DNA of 13,475 nucleotides from Bacteroidota bacterium. Lineage in GTDB: Bacteria; Bacteroidota; Bacteroidia; CAMBQF01. The stretch spans positions 1-13,475 of the forward strand of contig JAIXUZ010000045.1 in the NCBI GenBank assembly GCA_027483285.1, given 5' to 3'. Below the pieces are notes generated by a model that was given only the letters and a program-made list of their open reading frames with translations, did no database searches and had not been told where the DNA came from. Made by a program: the position numbers and the translations under genes. Positions 7,222 to 13,475 of this stretch are shown one piece after another (the stretch's first letter is position 1; each line of letters starts with the position of its first letter).

Positions 7222-8711
7222 TAGTTGTAACGGCGTTCGCGCCATTTAGATTGTTGGGTTGTAGTTGTGGTTTGCGCGGGTGCTGCCACCGTTGCTTTGC
7301 TATGTATGCCGGCAGCTAATAAAGCGGCCAGAGTTTCTTCTTCAGTATTACCCACTTTGGTTTGAAGGTATTCAGGTTTAAAATGGTCTTTTACAAAACC
7401 GGTATCAAACTTACCCGAAACAAAGGCCGGGTGCTGTAATACAAACTTGCAGAAGCCAAGGGTGGTTTCTACGCCTGCTACTTCGTAATCGTCAATAGCC
7501 CTTATCATGCGGTCAATAGCCTCTGTACGGTCTTTACCGTGGGTTATCAGCTTAGATATCATAGGGTCGTAGTAAATGGGTATATCCATACCCTCTTCAA
7601 AACCATCGTCAACCCTAACACCTAAGCCATAAGGGCGGCGGTAGCGGGTAAGGGTGCCAATATCAGGAAGGAAATTATTCTGCGGATCTTCAGCATACAC
7701 GCGGATTTCCATTGCATGCCCGTTTATTTTAAGGTCTTCCTGTTTAAATGACAGCTTTTCTCCGCGGGCTACGTTAATCTGTTCCTTCACCAGGTCAACC
7801 CCCGATATCATTTCGGTAACAGGATGCTCTACCTGCAGGCGGGTATTCATCTCCAGAAAGTAGAAGTTTAGCTTATCATCCACAATAAACTCAACCGTGC
7901 CCGCATTGTAGTAGTTACAAGCCTTGCAAACATCAACGGCACACTCGCCCATTGCTTTGCGTATTTCGGGCGTTAAAACGGCGCTGGGGGCTTCTTCAAC
8001 CACCTTTTGGTGGCGGCGTTGTACAGAGCAGTCGCGCTCAAATAAATACACACTGTTACCATGCTTATCGGCCATTACCTGAATTTCGATATGGCGGGGA
8101 GATAATACATACTTTTCTATAAACACAGCACCATCGCCAAAGGCTGATTTAGCCTCGCTAACGGCCAGGTTCATCTGCTCTTCAAACTGGCCTGGTTCTT
8201 CAACCACACGCATGCCTTTGCCACCGCCACCGGCCGATGCTTTGATAAGGATAGGGTAGCCAATTTCGTCAGATAGTTTTTTGGCGGCTTCCACATCGGT
8301 AATAGCCACATCTAAACCCGGCACTAAAGGAATGTTATAGGTTTTAACGGCAGCCTTAGCGGCCAGTTTGCTGCCCATAATTTCCATAGCCTCTGGACTT
8401 GGACCAATAAAGGTTATACCTGCATTGGTAACCATGCGGCAAAACTCAGCATTCTCAGACAAGAACCCGTAGCCAGGGTGTATACCATCAACGCCCAACA
8501 TTTTGCAGGCGTCTATTATCTTTTGTTTGTTTAAGTAACTATCGGCTGAGGCAGGGCCGCCAAGGCATACAGCCTCGTCAGCATATTTTACATGGGGCGA
8601 GTTACGGTCGGCCGTAGAGTATACGGCAACGGTTTTAATACCCATTTCGCGGCATGTACGCATAACGCGCAGGGCTATTTCGCCACGGTTGGCTACCAGT
8701 ATCTTTTTCAT
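7221..8711 (-). CDS. accC: Acyl-CoA carboxylase biotin carboxylase subunit
   Basis: The product has 496 residues and is the ATP-dependent biotin carboxylase half of an acetyl- or propionyl-CoA carboxylase, which charges biotin on a carrier protein with bicarbonate. Motifs: ILVANRGEIALR at the N-terminus, HPGYGFLSEN at 78-87, the glycine loop ASAGGGGKGM at 158-167, HQKVVEEAP with Lys236, EMNTRLQVEHPVTE at 287-300, and YDPMISKLI. The ATP-grasp fold is complete. There is no C-terminal biotinyl lysine domain; instead the last 30 or so residues form an Ala/Thr/Gln-rich linker ending in SKWRERRYN. The tail before it (FDTGFVKDHF) is more like the propionyl-CoA carboxylase type in Bacteroidota, so pccA is an alternative name. 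The carrier and carboxyltransferase genes are not in the window. It is the first gene of the accC-purB operon. Confidence 0.93.
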   Translation of the reverse strand: MKKILVANRGEIALRVMRTCREMGIKTVAVYSTADRNSPHVKYADEAVCLGGPASADSYLNKQKIIDACKMLGVDGIHPGYGFLSENAEFCRMVTNAGITFIGPSPEAMEIMGSKLAAKAAVKTYNIPLVPGLDVAITDVEAAKKLSDEIGYPILIKASAGGGGKGMRVVEEPGQFEEQMNLAVSEAKSAFGDGAVFIEKYVLSPRHIEIQVMADKHGNSVYLFERDCSVQRRHQKVVEEAPSAVLTPEIRKAMGECAVDVCKACNYYNAGTVEFIVDDKLNFYFLEMNTRLQVEHPVTEMISGVDLVKEQINVARGEKLSFKQEDLKINGHAMEIRVYAEDPQNNFLPDIGTLTRYRRPYGLGVRVDDGFEEGMDIPIYYDPMISKLITHGKDRTEAIDRMIRAIDDYEVAGVETTLGFCKFVLQHPAFVSGKFDTGFVKDHFKPEYLQTKVGNTEEETLAALLAAGIHSKATVAAPAQTTTTTQQSKWRERRYN

Positions 8712-8716
8712 TGGTG

Positions 8717-8724
8717 CGAAGATA
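8717..8724 (-). promoter_or_regulatory. accC: Candidate -7 box of the accC-purB operon
   Basis: Read on the minus strand, TATCTTCG is one base from TAnnTTTG and ends five bases before the accC ATG. The heptamer arrays lie immediately upstream where a -33 TTTG would be expected, and none is present. The transcript would have almost no leader. Confidence 0.3.
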
Positions 8725-8731
8725 GTAATCA

Positions 8732-8759
8732 GTTGGCAGTTGCCGGTTGCCAGTTGGCA
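8732..8759. repeat. Tandem heptamer array, four GTTGSCN units
   Basis: Four 7-base units lie head to tail: GTTGGCA, GTTGCCG, GTTGCCA, GTTGGCA. Only positions five and seven of the unit vary. The array is non-coding, between the accC -7 box and a second heptamer array that starts at the next base. Confidence 0.8.
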
Positions 8760-8787
8760 GAATTATGAATTATGAATTATGAATTAT
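8760..8787. repeat. Tandem heptamer array, four perfect GAATTAT units
   Basis: Four identical copies of GAATTAT follow the GTTGSCN array without a spacer and have the same unit length and copy number. They run into the A-tract of the tonB operon terminator. Heptameric tandem repeats of this kind are known as slippage-prone intergenic repeats in several bacterial groups. Confidence 0.9.
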
Positions 8788-8788
8788 G

Positions 8789-8822
8789 AAAAAAGGCGAC
8801 CTCTTTTGGAGTCGCCTTTTTT
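8789..8822 (-). terminator. Rho-independent terminator of the exbB-exbD-exbD-tonB operon
   Basis: A perfect stem GGCGAC / GTCGCC, extended by a six-base A/T flank on each side, encloses a ten-base loop. Read on the minus strand it lies 19 bases past the tonB stop and ends in six Ts. The symmetric A and T tracts would let it act in both directions. Confidence 0.9.
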
Positions 8823-8841
8823 TAATGTTTCAAAATGCTGT

Positions 8842-9648
8842 TTAGCGTAGGGTAAACTTAACTGGCAGGTTGTACTGTACTTGTACCGCCTTACCGTTTT
8901 GCCTACCGGCCGACCAAGCAGGCATGCCGCTTACTACACGGATAGCCTCGTTGGCACAGTCTTTAGCACCGGGGCCGGTTAGGCCACGCAGTACTTTAGG
9001 TTCTTTAATCTTGCCATTTTCATCAACTACGAAAGTGATGTAGATGGTGCCTTGTGTGTTAGCGTCGCGGGCCATTTCGGGGTACTTAATGTTTTTACCT
9101 AAGTACTTTAAAAGGGCATCTTCGCCACCCGGGAACAATGGCATTTGTTCTACCACCGTAAAAATTTGCGGTGCTGCGGGTTCTTCTACTACCTGGTTAC
9201 CACTGTTATCTGGTGGTAATTCAATAATATCTTCCCCTTCAACATTTTCGTTACCAATGTTTTTGTTATCGGGTGTAATAGGGGGCGGAAGGTCCTCATC
9301 CTTAACCGGCTCATCTACTACCTCAGGCTCAGTAAACTTCACCATATCAATTTTTGGTGGAGGTAACTCATCTGGTGGTGGCGGCGGCGGTGGAGGGGTT
9401 GTTTCCTCTAGCGGCTTAATATCTACAAGCTCTACTTTGGTATCTTTTTTAATCTCTTCTTTTGTCAGTTCTGTAATCCATGCAGAAATTGCAGGGATGG
9501 CAGATAACAAAATAAGGATAGCAATACCAACGGCCATAGCAACAAGTACGTTGCGGCTATAACGCTTGCGGATAAGATAAGCGCCGTAACCCTGGTTACG
9601 GTGTTCGAAGACCAGGTCGTCGAATGTTTCAAAATTGTTTGCGCTCAT
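8842..9648 (-). CDS. tonB: TonB energy transducer
   Basis: The product has 268 residues. The cytoplasmic N-terminus has the FDDLVFEHRNQGYGAYLIRK sequence characteristic of Bacteroidota TonB proteins. One membrane segment spans about residues 33-57. A Pro-rich periplasmic spacer follows, including eight consecutive prolines at 85-92 and further PPP runs to about 147. The TonB C-terminal domain occupies about 165-268 (MPLFPGGEDAL, YPEMARDANTQG, ITFVVDENGKI, PAWSAGRQNGKAVQVQYNLP). It would be anchored in the inner membrane by the ExbB/ExbD motor and would contact TonB boxes or plugs of outer-membrane receptors. It is the last gene of the operon, 67 bases after the second exbD, with an AAAAAGGAA stretch upstream of its ATG that may serve for ribosome binding. 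Confidence 0.96.
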   Translation of the reverse strand: MSANNFETFDDLVFEHRNQGYGAYLIRKRYSRNVLVAMAVGIAILILLSAIPAISAWITELTKEEIKKDTKVELVDIKPLEETTPPPPPPPPDELPPPKIDMVKFTEPEVVDEPVKDEDLPPPITPDNKNIGNENVEGEDIIELPPDNSGNQVVEEPAAPQIFTVVEQMPLFPGGEDALLKYLGKNIKYPEMARDANTQGTIYITFVVDENGKIKEPKVLRGLTGPGAKDCANEAIRVVSGMPAWSAGRQNGKAVQVQYNLPVKFTLR

Positions 9649-9715
9649 ATTTATTCCTTTTTATACTATAACGATGCAATACATTACTAATTTACATAAA
9701 AAAAGTTACTTTTTT

Positions 9716-10357
9716 TTACTTTAAGCCTTCCAGAGCCTGTTTGTCCAGCGGTGTAAGCGGAACAAGGGCGTAGTTGGCTACGTTGGTAATGTTTATCTCG
9801 TCAAACATATCTACTAAATTCTTGTAGCTCGATTTATCGTCAGCTTTAATAACTACCAATAAACCGTACTGGCCGTTCGACTCTTTCATAGAAGCGCCTT
9901 TAAGCCTGTTTGTACGCGGGCTAACAGAGTCCATTGGAACTTTGCCTGCAAGGGCATCCTTTTCAATGGCTTTAATCTCATCGTTAAGCTTTTTGTTATT
10001 ATCTAAAAAGACTTTGCGGATGCCATCTTTACCGTAGCTGGTTGGAGTAAGGGTTGGAGGAACATCTTTAGGAAGCTCGCCTTTAATCCAATAGATTTTA
10101 TTTTTCTCGGCCAGATAAACGGTGATAGCACCGGGAAATTTAGTAGGCTTAATTGGATCATCTTTCTCCTTTTTAGCCGGTACTGTAATCTCCATAATCT
10201 GGGGAGTACGGAATGTTGTGGTAAGTACGAAGAAGGTAAGAAGAAGGAAAGCCAAGTCAACCATCGGTGTCATATCGACACGGTTTGATGATTTTTTTGC
10301 CCGGGCCTTGCCATGTTTACCCCCGCCACTATCTCCACCACCACCTAATTCTGCCAT
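9716..10357 (-). CDS. exbD: ExbD/TolR-type proton-channel subunit (second copy)
   Basis: The product has 213 residues. A Gly-rich, Lys-rich cytoplasmic N-terminus (1-27) precedes the single membrane helix VDMTPMVDLAFLLLTFF at 27-43, which holds the proton-path aspartate Asp34. The rest is a periplasmic domain that is longer than in E. coli ExbD (141 residues in total), with a charged insertion around 110-155 before the conserved LLVVIKADDKSSYKNLVDM and ALVPLTPLDKQALEGL. It probably forms the ExbD dimer in the ExbB pore, perhaps as a heterodimer with the other copy. It begins 25 bases after the first exbD. The DNA encoding its membrane helix is nearly identical to that of its neighbour. Confidence 0.93.
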   Translation of the reverse strand: MAELGGGGDSGGGKHGKARAKKSSNRVDMTPMVDLAFLLLTFFVLTTTFRTPQIMEITVPAKKEKDDPIKPTKFPGAITVYLAEKNKIYWIKGELPKDVPPTLTPTSYGKDGIRKVFLDNNKKLNDEIKAIEKDALAGKVPMDSVSPRTNRLKGASMKESNGQYGLLVVIKADDKSSYKNLVDMFDEINITNVANYALVPLTPLDKQALEGLK

Positions 10358-10382
10358 GTTTTTGTGTTTTTAGGGTTAAACG

Positions 10383-11000
10383 TTATTGATTTTTGCCTTC
10401 TAAGCTTGTTATAAGTGTAAATGCGTTAGCCTTGTTATCGCGCAAAGCCTCAATAACAGCGTGTACAGATTTGTACTCGGTATTGTTATCAGCTTTTATG
10501 GTAATAACGGGCTGGTTAGCAGGGTCGGCGCCAAAAGCCATACGCGATACAAAAACCCAATCACGTAGTTGGTTATCTAGCGAGTCGACCGGTATACCAA
10601 GATTAGGGAACTTTTTACGTTCGCCTTCATCTTTGGTATTTATGAAGTCTTTCATACGAGCCATAGGGGCTCCAAACATTCCCATTTTGCCGAATTTTTC
10701 ATACTCCTGCGGTGTAAAATCTATTTTATACTTAGCAGACATGCTTTTCAGCATTTGCTGGCGGCGGTCTATGCCGTCAACATTAAAGAGTATTTTATTA
10801 TCGGGCGAAATTGTAATACCAATAATATTCTTTGGTGGTATTTCATTTTCGGCAATAGACGTTGGAATTTCAACGGCTACCAGTTCTTCGGGTTTGAATT
10901 GAGCTGCCAGCATGAAGAAGGTAACAAGAAGGAAGGCTAAGTCAACCATCGGTGTCATATCGATGGAAGGACTGCTCTTCGGCATTTTTATCTTCGGCAT
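10383..11000 (-). CDS. exbD: ExbD/TolR-type proton-channel subunit (first copy)
   Basis: The product has 205 residues. A short basic N-terminus (MPKIKMPKSSPSID) leads into one membrane helix, DMTPMVDLAFLLVTFFMLAA, with Asp20 as the conserved protonatable residue. The periplasmic part is extended by a Met/Lys/Phe-rich insertion at about 88-145 compared with the compact E. coli protein, before the conserved PVITIKADNNTEYKSVHAVI segment. It sits 36 bases after exbB. Duplicate exbD genes after exbB are common in Bacteroidota TonB operons. Both copies keep the aspartate, so both should be functional. Confidence 0.93.
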   Translation of the reverse strand: MPKIKMPKSSPSIDMTPMVDLAFLLVTFFMLAAQFKPEELVAVEIPTSIAENEIPPKNIIGITISPDNKILFNVDGIDRRQQMLKSMSAKYKIDFTPQEYEKFGKMGMFGAPMARMKDFINTKDEGERKKFPNLGIPVDSLDNQLRDWVFVSRMAFGADPANQPVITIKADNNTEYKSVHAVIEALRDNKANAFTLITSLEGKNQ

Positions 11001-11036
11001 ATCTGTGCTAATTAAGGGTTATAAAGCCCGTGTTAA

Positions 11037-11852
11037 TTACTTTTGAGAAGCTGCAAATGATTGAACAAGGCTGAAACCAGCTTCGTCAATTTTGTAGGTC
11101 AGGTTGTCTATAGTCGTAGAGAAGTAGTTGTACGACACGATAGCAAACGTTGACGAGATAATACCGATAGCGGTATTGATAAGAGCCTCAGAGATACCAG
11201 TTGCAAGGGCAGCAGCACCGGCAGAACCAGTGTCAGAAAGAGCGGCGAATGCACGGATCATACCAAGTACCGTACCGATAAGACCGATAAGGGTACCGAT
11301 AGATACAATGGTAGAAAGGATAATCATGTTTTGAGAAAGCATAGGCAGCTCAAGGGCTGTAGCTTCTTCTAACTCTTTTTGTAATGAAAGAACTTTTTGG
11401 TCTTTATCTAGGGTTGAGCTAGCGCTTAACTCTTTGTAGTGGATAAGACCGGCTTTCATTACGTTAGCCAATGAACCTTTTTGCACATCGCAAGAAGCGA
11501 TAGCTTTGTCAATTTCGCCACGGTCAACCATAACTTGCAGGTCGCGTACGAATTTTTTGGCGCTAACTTTACCACTTGCACGGGCGATTGTCATAAAACG
11601 CTCTAAAGAGAAAGTGATAACAAGCATAAAACAAGTAACAAGGAAAGGCACGATGATACCGCCTTTGTAAATAATACCCAAGAAGTTGCCTTTTAATGGG
11701 TGATTGTCGGGATTGTTTCCTTCAAAGTTGCTTGGGTTACCAAATACGAATTTGAAGATAGCGTATGCGATTGCAAACTCTACTACAATTACCAAAAGGT
11801 TGAATAACCAACGAAGGTCGCCTGAACCAGACTTGGTTTGCTCTTTGCTCAT
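11037..11852 (-). CDS. exbB: MotA/TolQ/ExbB-type proton-channel protein
   Basis: The product has 271 residues and is the pore-forming subunit that uses the proton gradient to energise TonB. I see four hydrophobic segments, at about 17-38, 62-84, 174-203 and 218-245. The last three correspond to the three helices of E. coli ExbB; the first is an extra N-terminal segment. Conserved signatures are LERF at 83-86 after helix two, GLIGTVLGMI at 190-199 and SEALINTAIGI at 221-231, which line the pore. The long cytoplasmic loop (85-173) contains the usual charged helices. The N-terminal MSKEQTKSGSGD is polar. It is the first gene of the operon, about 70 bases downstream of a good consensus promoter. 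Its closeness to exbD and tonB favours ExbB over TolQ. Confidence 0.95.
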   Translation of the reverse strand: MSKEQTKSGSGDLRWLFNLLVIVVEFAIAYAIFKFVFGNPSNFEGNNPDNHPLKGNFLGIIYKGGIIVPFLVTCFMLVITFSLERFMTIARASGKVSAKKFVRDLQVMVDRGEIDKAIASCDVQKGSLANVMKAGLIHYKELSASSTLDKDQKVLSLQKELEEATALELPMLSQNMIILSTIVSIGTLIGLIGTVLGMIRAFAALSDTGSAGAAALATGISEALINTAIGIISSTFAIVSYNYFSTTIDNLTYKIDEAGFSLVQSFAASQK

Positions 11853-11922
11853 TGTCTTTAAATTTTAATTGTTAGTAATTTTGATGTTTGGTATTTACAA
11901 TTGTTGTTTAAAACGTGGGTGG

Positions 11923-11953
11923 CGAAAATACATAATTATTCATTTCTGCCAAA
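11923..11953 (-). promoter_or_regulatory. exbB: Bacteroidota-type promoter of the exbB operon
   Basis: Read on the minus strand, TTTG (11953-11950) is followed after exactly 19 bases by TATTTTCG (11930-11923), one mismatch from the -33/-7 consensus TTTG-N19-TAnnTTTG used by the housekeeping sigma factor of this phylum. It lies in the 232-base gap between the aminotransferase stop and exbB. The predicted leader is about 65 bases long, A/T-rich, with no evident Shine-Dalgarno or operator. I see no iron-box-like dyad, so no iron regulation can be claimed. Confidence 0.6.
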
Positions 11954-12084
11954 CTATTGTGGGAAATCTAACTATGATTTGTTGGCAAACTTAACGAATT
12001 GATGCTGCAAATGTTGTTTTTTATCGGCTACACTTTATTCTGTTTGTCGGAAAAATGAAGCAAAATGGCTGCTAACAAAGGGTT

Positions 12085-13197
12085 TTATGTGAAGAAACCT
12101 TTTATTATGTTGATAATATATTCCATATCACCATCTGATAAACCGGGATAAACAGGCAGGCTTAAACAAGTATCGGCTACTATAGCTGCATTGGGGTATG
12201 CACCTTTATCAATACCTAAATACGTATAGGCAGGTTGATTGTATACCGCGGTTGGGTAATGGATAAGGGTTTCTACGCCATTGGCCGCCAGGTATTGTTG
12301 CAATTCATTACGGCGGCTGGTACGTATTATATATATATGGTAAACATGGGTTGCACCGGTTACTGTTTGGGGTAATACAATATCCCCTACCCCGGCTAAG
12401 CCTTTGTTATAAGCCGCAGCCAGCCTGTTTCGCTCTGCATTATAACCATCAAGCAAGGGTAGTTTAAGGTTTAGGAAGGCTGCTTGCAGCTCGTCTAACC
12501 TATTGTTGCCACCCAGCATAGTATGCTGGTATTTTATGGCAGAACCGTAGTTTTTTAAGTGGTTTACTTTATCGTACAATTCGGCGCTGTTGGTGGTTAT
12601 AGCTCCTGCATCGCCAAGGGCGCCCAGGTTTTTGCCGGGGTAAAAGCTGGTAGCATTAATATGGCCAAACGCCCCTGTTTTTTGTCCGTTGAAGGTAGCT
12701 CCATGGGCCTGGGCATTATCTTCTACCACATACAGGTTGTGCTTATTGGCAATAGCCATAATAGCCTCCATATTGCTGGGTTGCCCATACAAATGGACGG
12801 GTATGATGCATTTAGTGCGAGGGGTTATCTTATCCTCTATAAGATTAGCATCAATATTATAGGTGGTCAGGTCGCAATCTACGGGGACAATAGTGGCACC
12901 TACATGGGTTACAGCCAGCCAGGTGGCTATGTAGGTATGGGCGGGGACAATTACCTCATCGCCTACCCCAATGCCTAAAGCCTTTAGGCTTAGTATGAGT
13001 GCATCTAACCCGTTGCTTACGCCTGAACAGTATGCTGTGCCTGTATAGGCGGCATAGGCTTTTTCAAAATCGGCACAATAAACCCCATTTATGTAGTTGG
13101 AGTTTTGGAATACCTGTGCTACTGCGGTTTGGTAAGCGGCCAGTAAGGGGCTGTTTACGTGTTGGAGATTGAGGTATGGGATTTTGTAATGCGGCAT
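12085..13197 (-). CDS. DegT/DnrJ/EryC1/StrS-family PLP sugar aminotransferase
   Basis: The product has 370 residues, the normal length for this fold-type I family, which transfers an amino group from glutamate to keto-sugar nucleotides destined for surface polysaccharides. Motifs: SGVSNGLDAL at 58-67 (cofactor phosphate binding), GDEVIVPAHTYIAT at 79-92, PVHLYGQP at 133-140, VVEDNAQAHGA with Asp160 and Gln163, and the Schiff-base lysine Lys189 in SFYPGKNLGALGDAGA. That last motif and its surroundings resemble FdtB/QdtB/TylB-type 3-keto-hexose transaminases more than 4-amino enzymes, but the precise substrate is an inference. No other sugar genes are nearby, which is unusual for this family. 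It appears to be transcribed alone: a terminator precedes it at 13290-13319 and exbB has its own promoter after it. No hairpin terminator was seen downstream. Confidence 0.93.
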   Translation of the reverse strand: MPHYKIPYLNLQHVNSPLLAAYQTAVAQVFQNSNYINGVYCADFEKAYAAYTGTAYCSGVSNGLDALILSLKALGIGVGDEVIVPAHTYIATWLAVTHVGATIVPVDCDLTTYNIDANLIEDKITPRTKCIIPVHLYGQPSNMEAIMAIANKHNLYVVEDNAQAHGATFNGQKTGAFGHINATSFYPGKNLGALGDAGAITTNSAELYDKVNHLKNYGSAIKYQHTMLGGNNRLDELQAAFLNLKLPLLDGYNAERNRLAAAYNKGLAGVGDIVLPQTVTGATHVYHIYIIRTSRRNELQQYLAANGVETLIHYPTAVYNQPAYTYLGIDKGAYPNAAIVADTCLSLPVYPGLSDGDMEYIINIIKGFFT

Positions 13198-13232
13198 TGA
13201 GGGTAAAAATAGCTAAAGAATCAACACACCCC

Positions 13233-13277
13233 GTCAAAGCTTTGTTTTGACAACCCTCTCAAGAGGGGATAAAGCTT
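13233..13277. repeat. Palindrome-rich intergenic element
   Basis: Within 45 bases there are a six-base stem GTCAAA / TTTGAC (13233-13251), the perfect palindrome CAAAGCTTTG (13235-13244), a second perfect dyad CCCTCT-CA-AGAGGG (13254-13267), and a second AAAGCTT (13271-13277). It lies between the aminotransferase start and a terminator. The CCCTCT...AGAGGG core beside ACACACCCC resembles dispersed intergenic repeats I have seen in Bacteroidota genomes. It has no U-tract, so it is not a standard terminator. Confidence 0.45.
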
Positions 13278-13289
13278 CCTCCAACATAA

Positions 13290-13319
13290 AAAAAGTCCCG
13301 CTGGTGGGCGGGACTTTTT
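13290..13319 (-). terminator. Rho-independent terminator after the zinc-ribbon gene
   Basis: The stem GTCCCGC / GCGGGAC (13295-13301 and 13308-13314) has a six-base loop and is flanked by five paired A/T bases, giving a T-run on either strand. It lies about 25 bases past the stop of the zinc-ribbon gene and separates that gene from the aminotransferase. Confidence 0.88.
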
Positions 13320-13343
13320 AAAATTTAATAAAAACAGGGTTGA

Positions 13344-13475
13344 CTATTCTGTTTCTTGAACTTCGGCTGCCAATTCAGGGTCTACCAAAATACGGCCGCA
13401 ATATTCACAAACAATAATTTTTTTACGCAAACGGATATCCAATTGGCGTTGTGGAGGAATCTTGTTGAAGCAACC
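13344..13475 (-). CDS. C4-type zinc-ribbon protein, C-terminal end (truncated by window)
   Basis: Only the last 43 residues are inside the window; the gene continues beyond its right edge. They read GCFNKIPPQRQLDIR, a short basic segment, then IVCEYCGRILVDPE and an acidic tail ending in a TAG at 13346-13344. Cys2 together with the C-x-x-C of CEYCGRILV are three of the four zinc ligands, and the first should lie just outside. This matches the C-terminal zinc ribbon (zf-RING_7/DUF164 type) of a family with a long N-terminal coiled coil and putative nucleic-acid binding. The exact role is not established. The strong terminator follows directly. Confidence 0.85.
   Translation of the reverse strand, partial: GCFNKIPPQRQLDIRLRKKIIVCEYCGRILVDPELAAEVQETE

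Noticed and set aside
7221..7245. Upstream purB start at 7245
   Set aside because: The extra eight residues (MARTPLQL) are not family-like and are the out-of-frame complement of the accC tail; ATG at 7221 forms the TAATG overlap.
8732..8787. CRISPR array
   Set aside because: The units are 7 bases long with no spacers, and no cas genes are in the window.
9044..9562. Plus-strand open frame of 172 codons opposite tonB, with Gly/Ser runs
   Set aside because: The Gly and Ser runs are the complement of TonB proline codons; there is no independent support.
9698..9716. Rho-independent terminator inside the tonB operon
   Set aside because: The stem is almost entirely A/T with a one-base centre, and tonB continues the operon up to a much stronger terminator.
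10393..10902. Plus-strand open frame of 169 codons opposite the first exbD
   Set aside because: Antisense to a clear gene with conserved motifs; no family signature of its own.
12559..12978. Plus-strand open frame of 139 codons opposite the aminotransferase
   Set aside because: Antisense shadow of a gene whose PLP motifs are unmistakable.

Overview
The window looks like a chromosomal segment of a Bacteroidota bacterium, most like the Sphingobacteria/Chitinophagia side of the phylum. Evidence for this: a phosphatase with a C-terminal type IX secretion (Por) sorting domain; a TonB with the FDDLVFEHRNQGYGAY-type N-terminus seen in this phylum; an exbB-exbD-exbD-tonB operon; a promoter matching TTTG-N19-TAnnTTTG; and three signal peptides that all leave Gln as the first mature residue. 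I see no integrase, transposase, phage, CRISPR or defence genes, and no rRNA or tRNA. It reads as ordinary core genome with a few unusual intergenic pieces.

Left part (1-4730, plus strand): the 3' end of a small AAA_28-type ATPase; a short secreted Pro/Asn-rich protein; a start-less remnant of a type IX sorting domain; a patatin-like phospholipase closely followed by imidazolonepropionase (hutI, without the other hut genes); and a secreted PhoD-like phosphatase carrying a type IX sorting tail. The last gene converges on the next block with only two bases between the stop codons, and a hairpin spans the junction.

Middle part (4733-8711, minus strand, read right to left): a tightly coupled operon of an acyl-CoA carboxylase biotin carboxylase subunit (accC/pccA type), adenylosuccinate lyase (purB, TAATG junction) and an unrecognised exported protein of 381 residues (GTGA junction). 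Upstream of accC lie two back-to-back heptamer repeat arrays, then the terminator of the next operon.

Right part (8789-11953, minus strand): a complete TonB energy-transduction operon, exbB-exbD-exbD-tonB, with a good promoter at one end and a strong GC hairpin terminator at the other. ExbB and the two ExbD proteins would form the proton-driven motor, and TonB would pass the energy to outer-membrane receptors. Further right are a DegT/DnrJ/EryC1/StrS sugar aminotransferase, an intergenic palindrome-rich element, a terminator, and the C-terminal end of a C4-type zinc-ribbon protein running off the window.

I did not find a convincing new multi-gene system. The best second-look items are the orphan type IX sorting-domain remnant, the paired heptamer arrays, the near-identical 50-bp tract shared by the two exbD genes, and the unknown exported protein translationally coupled to purB.
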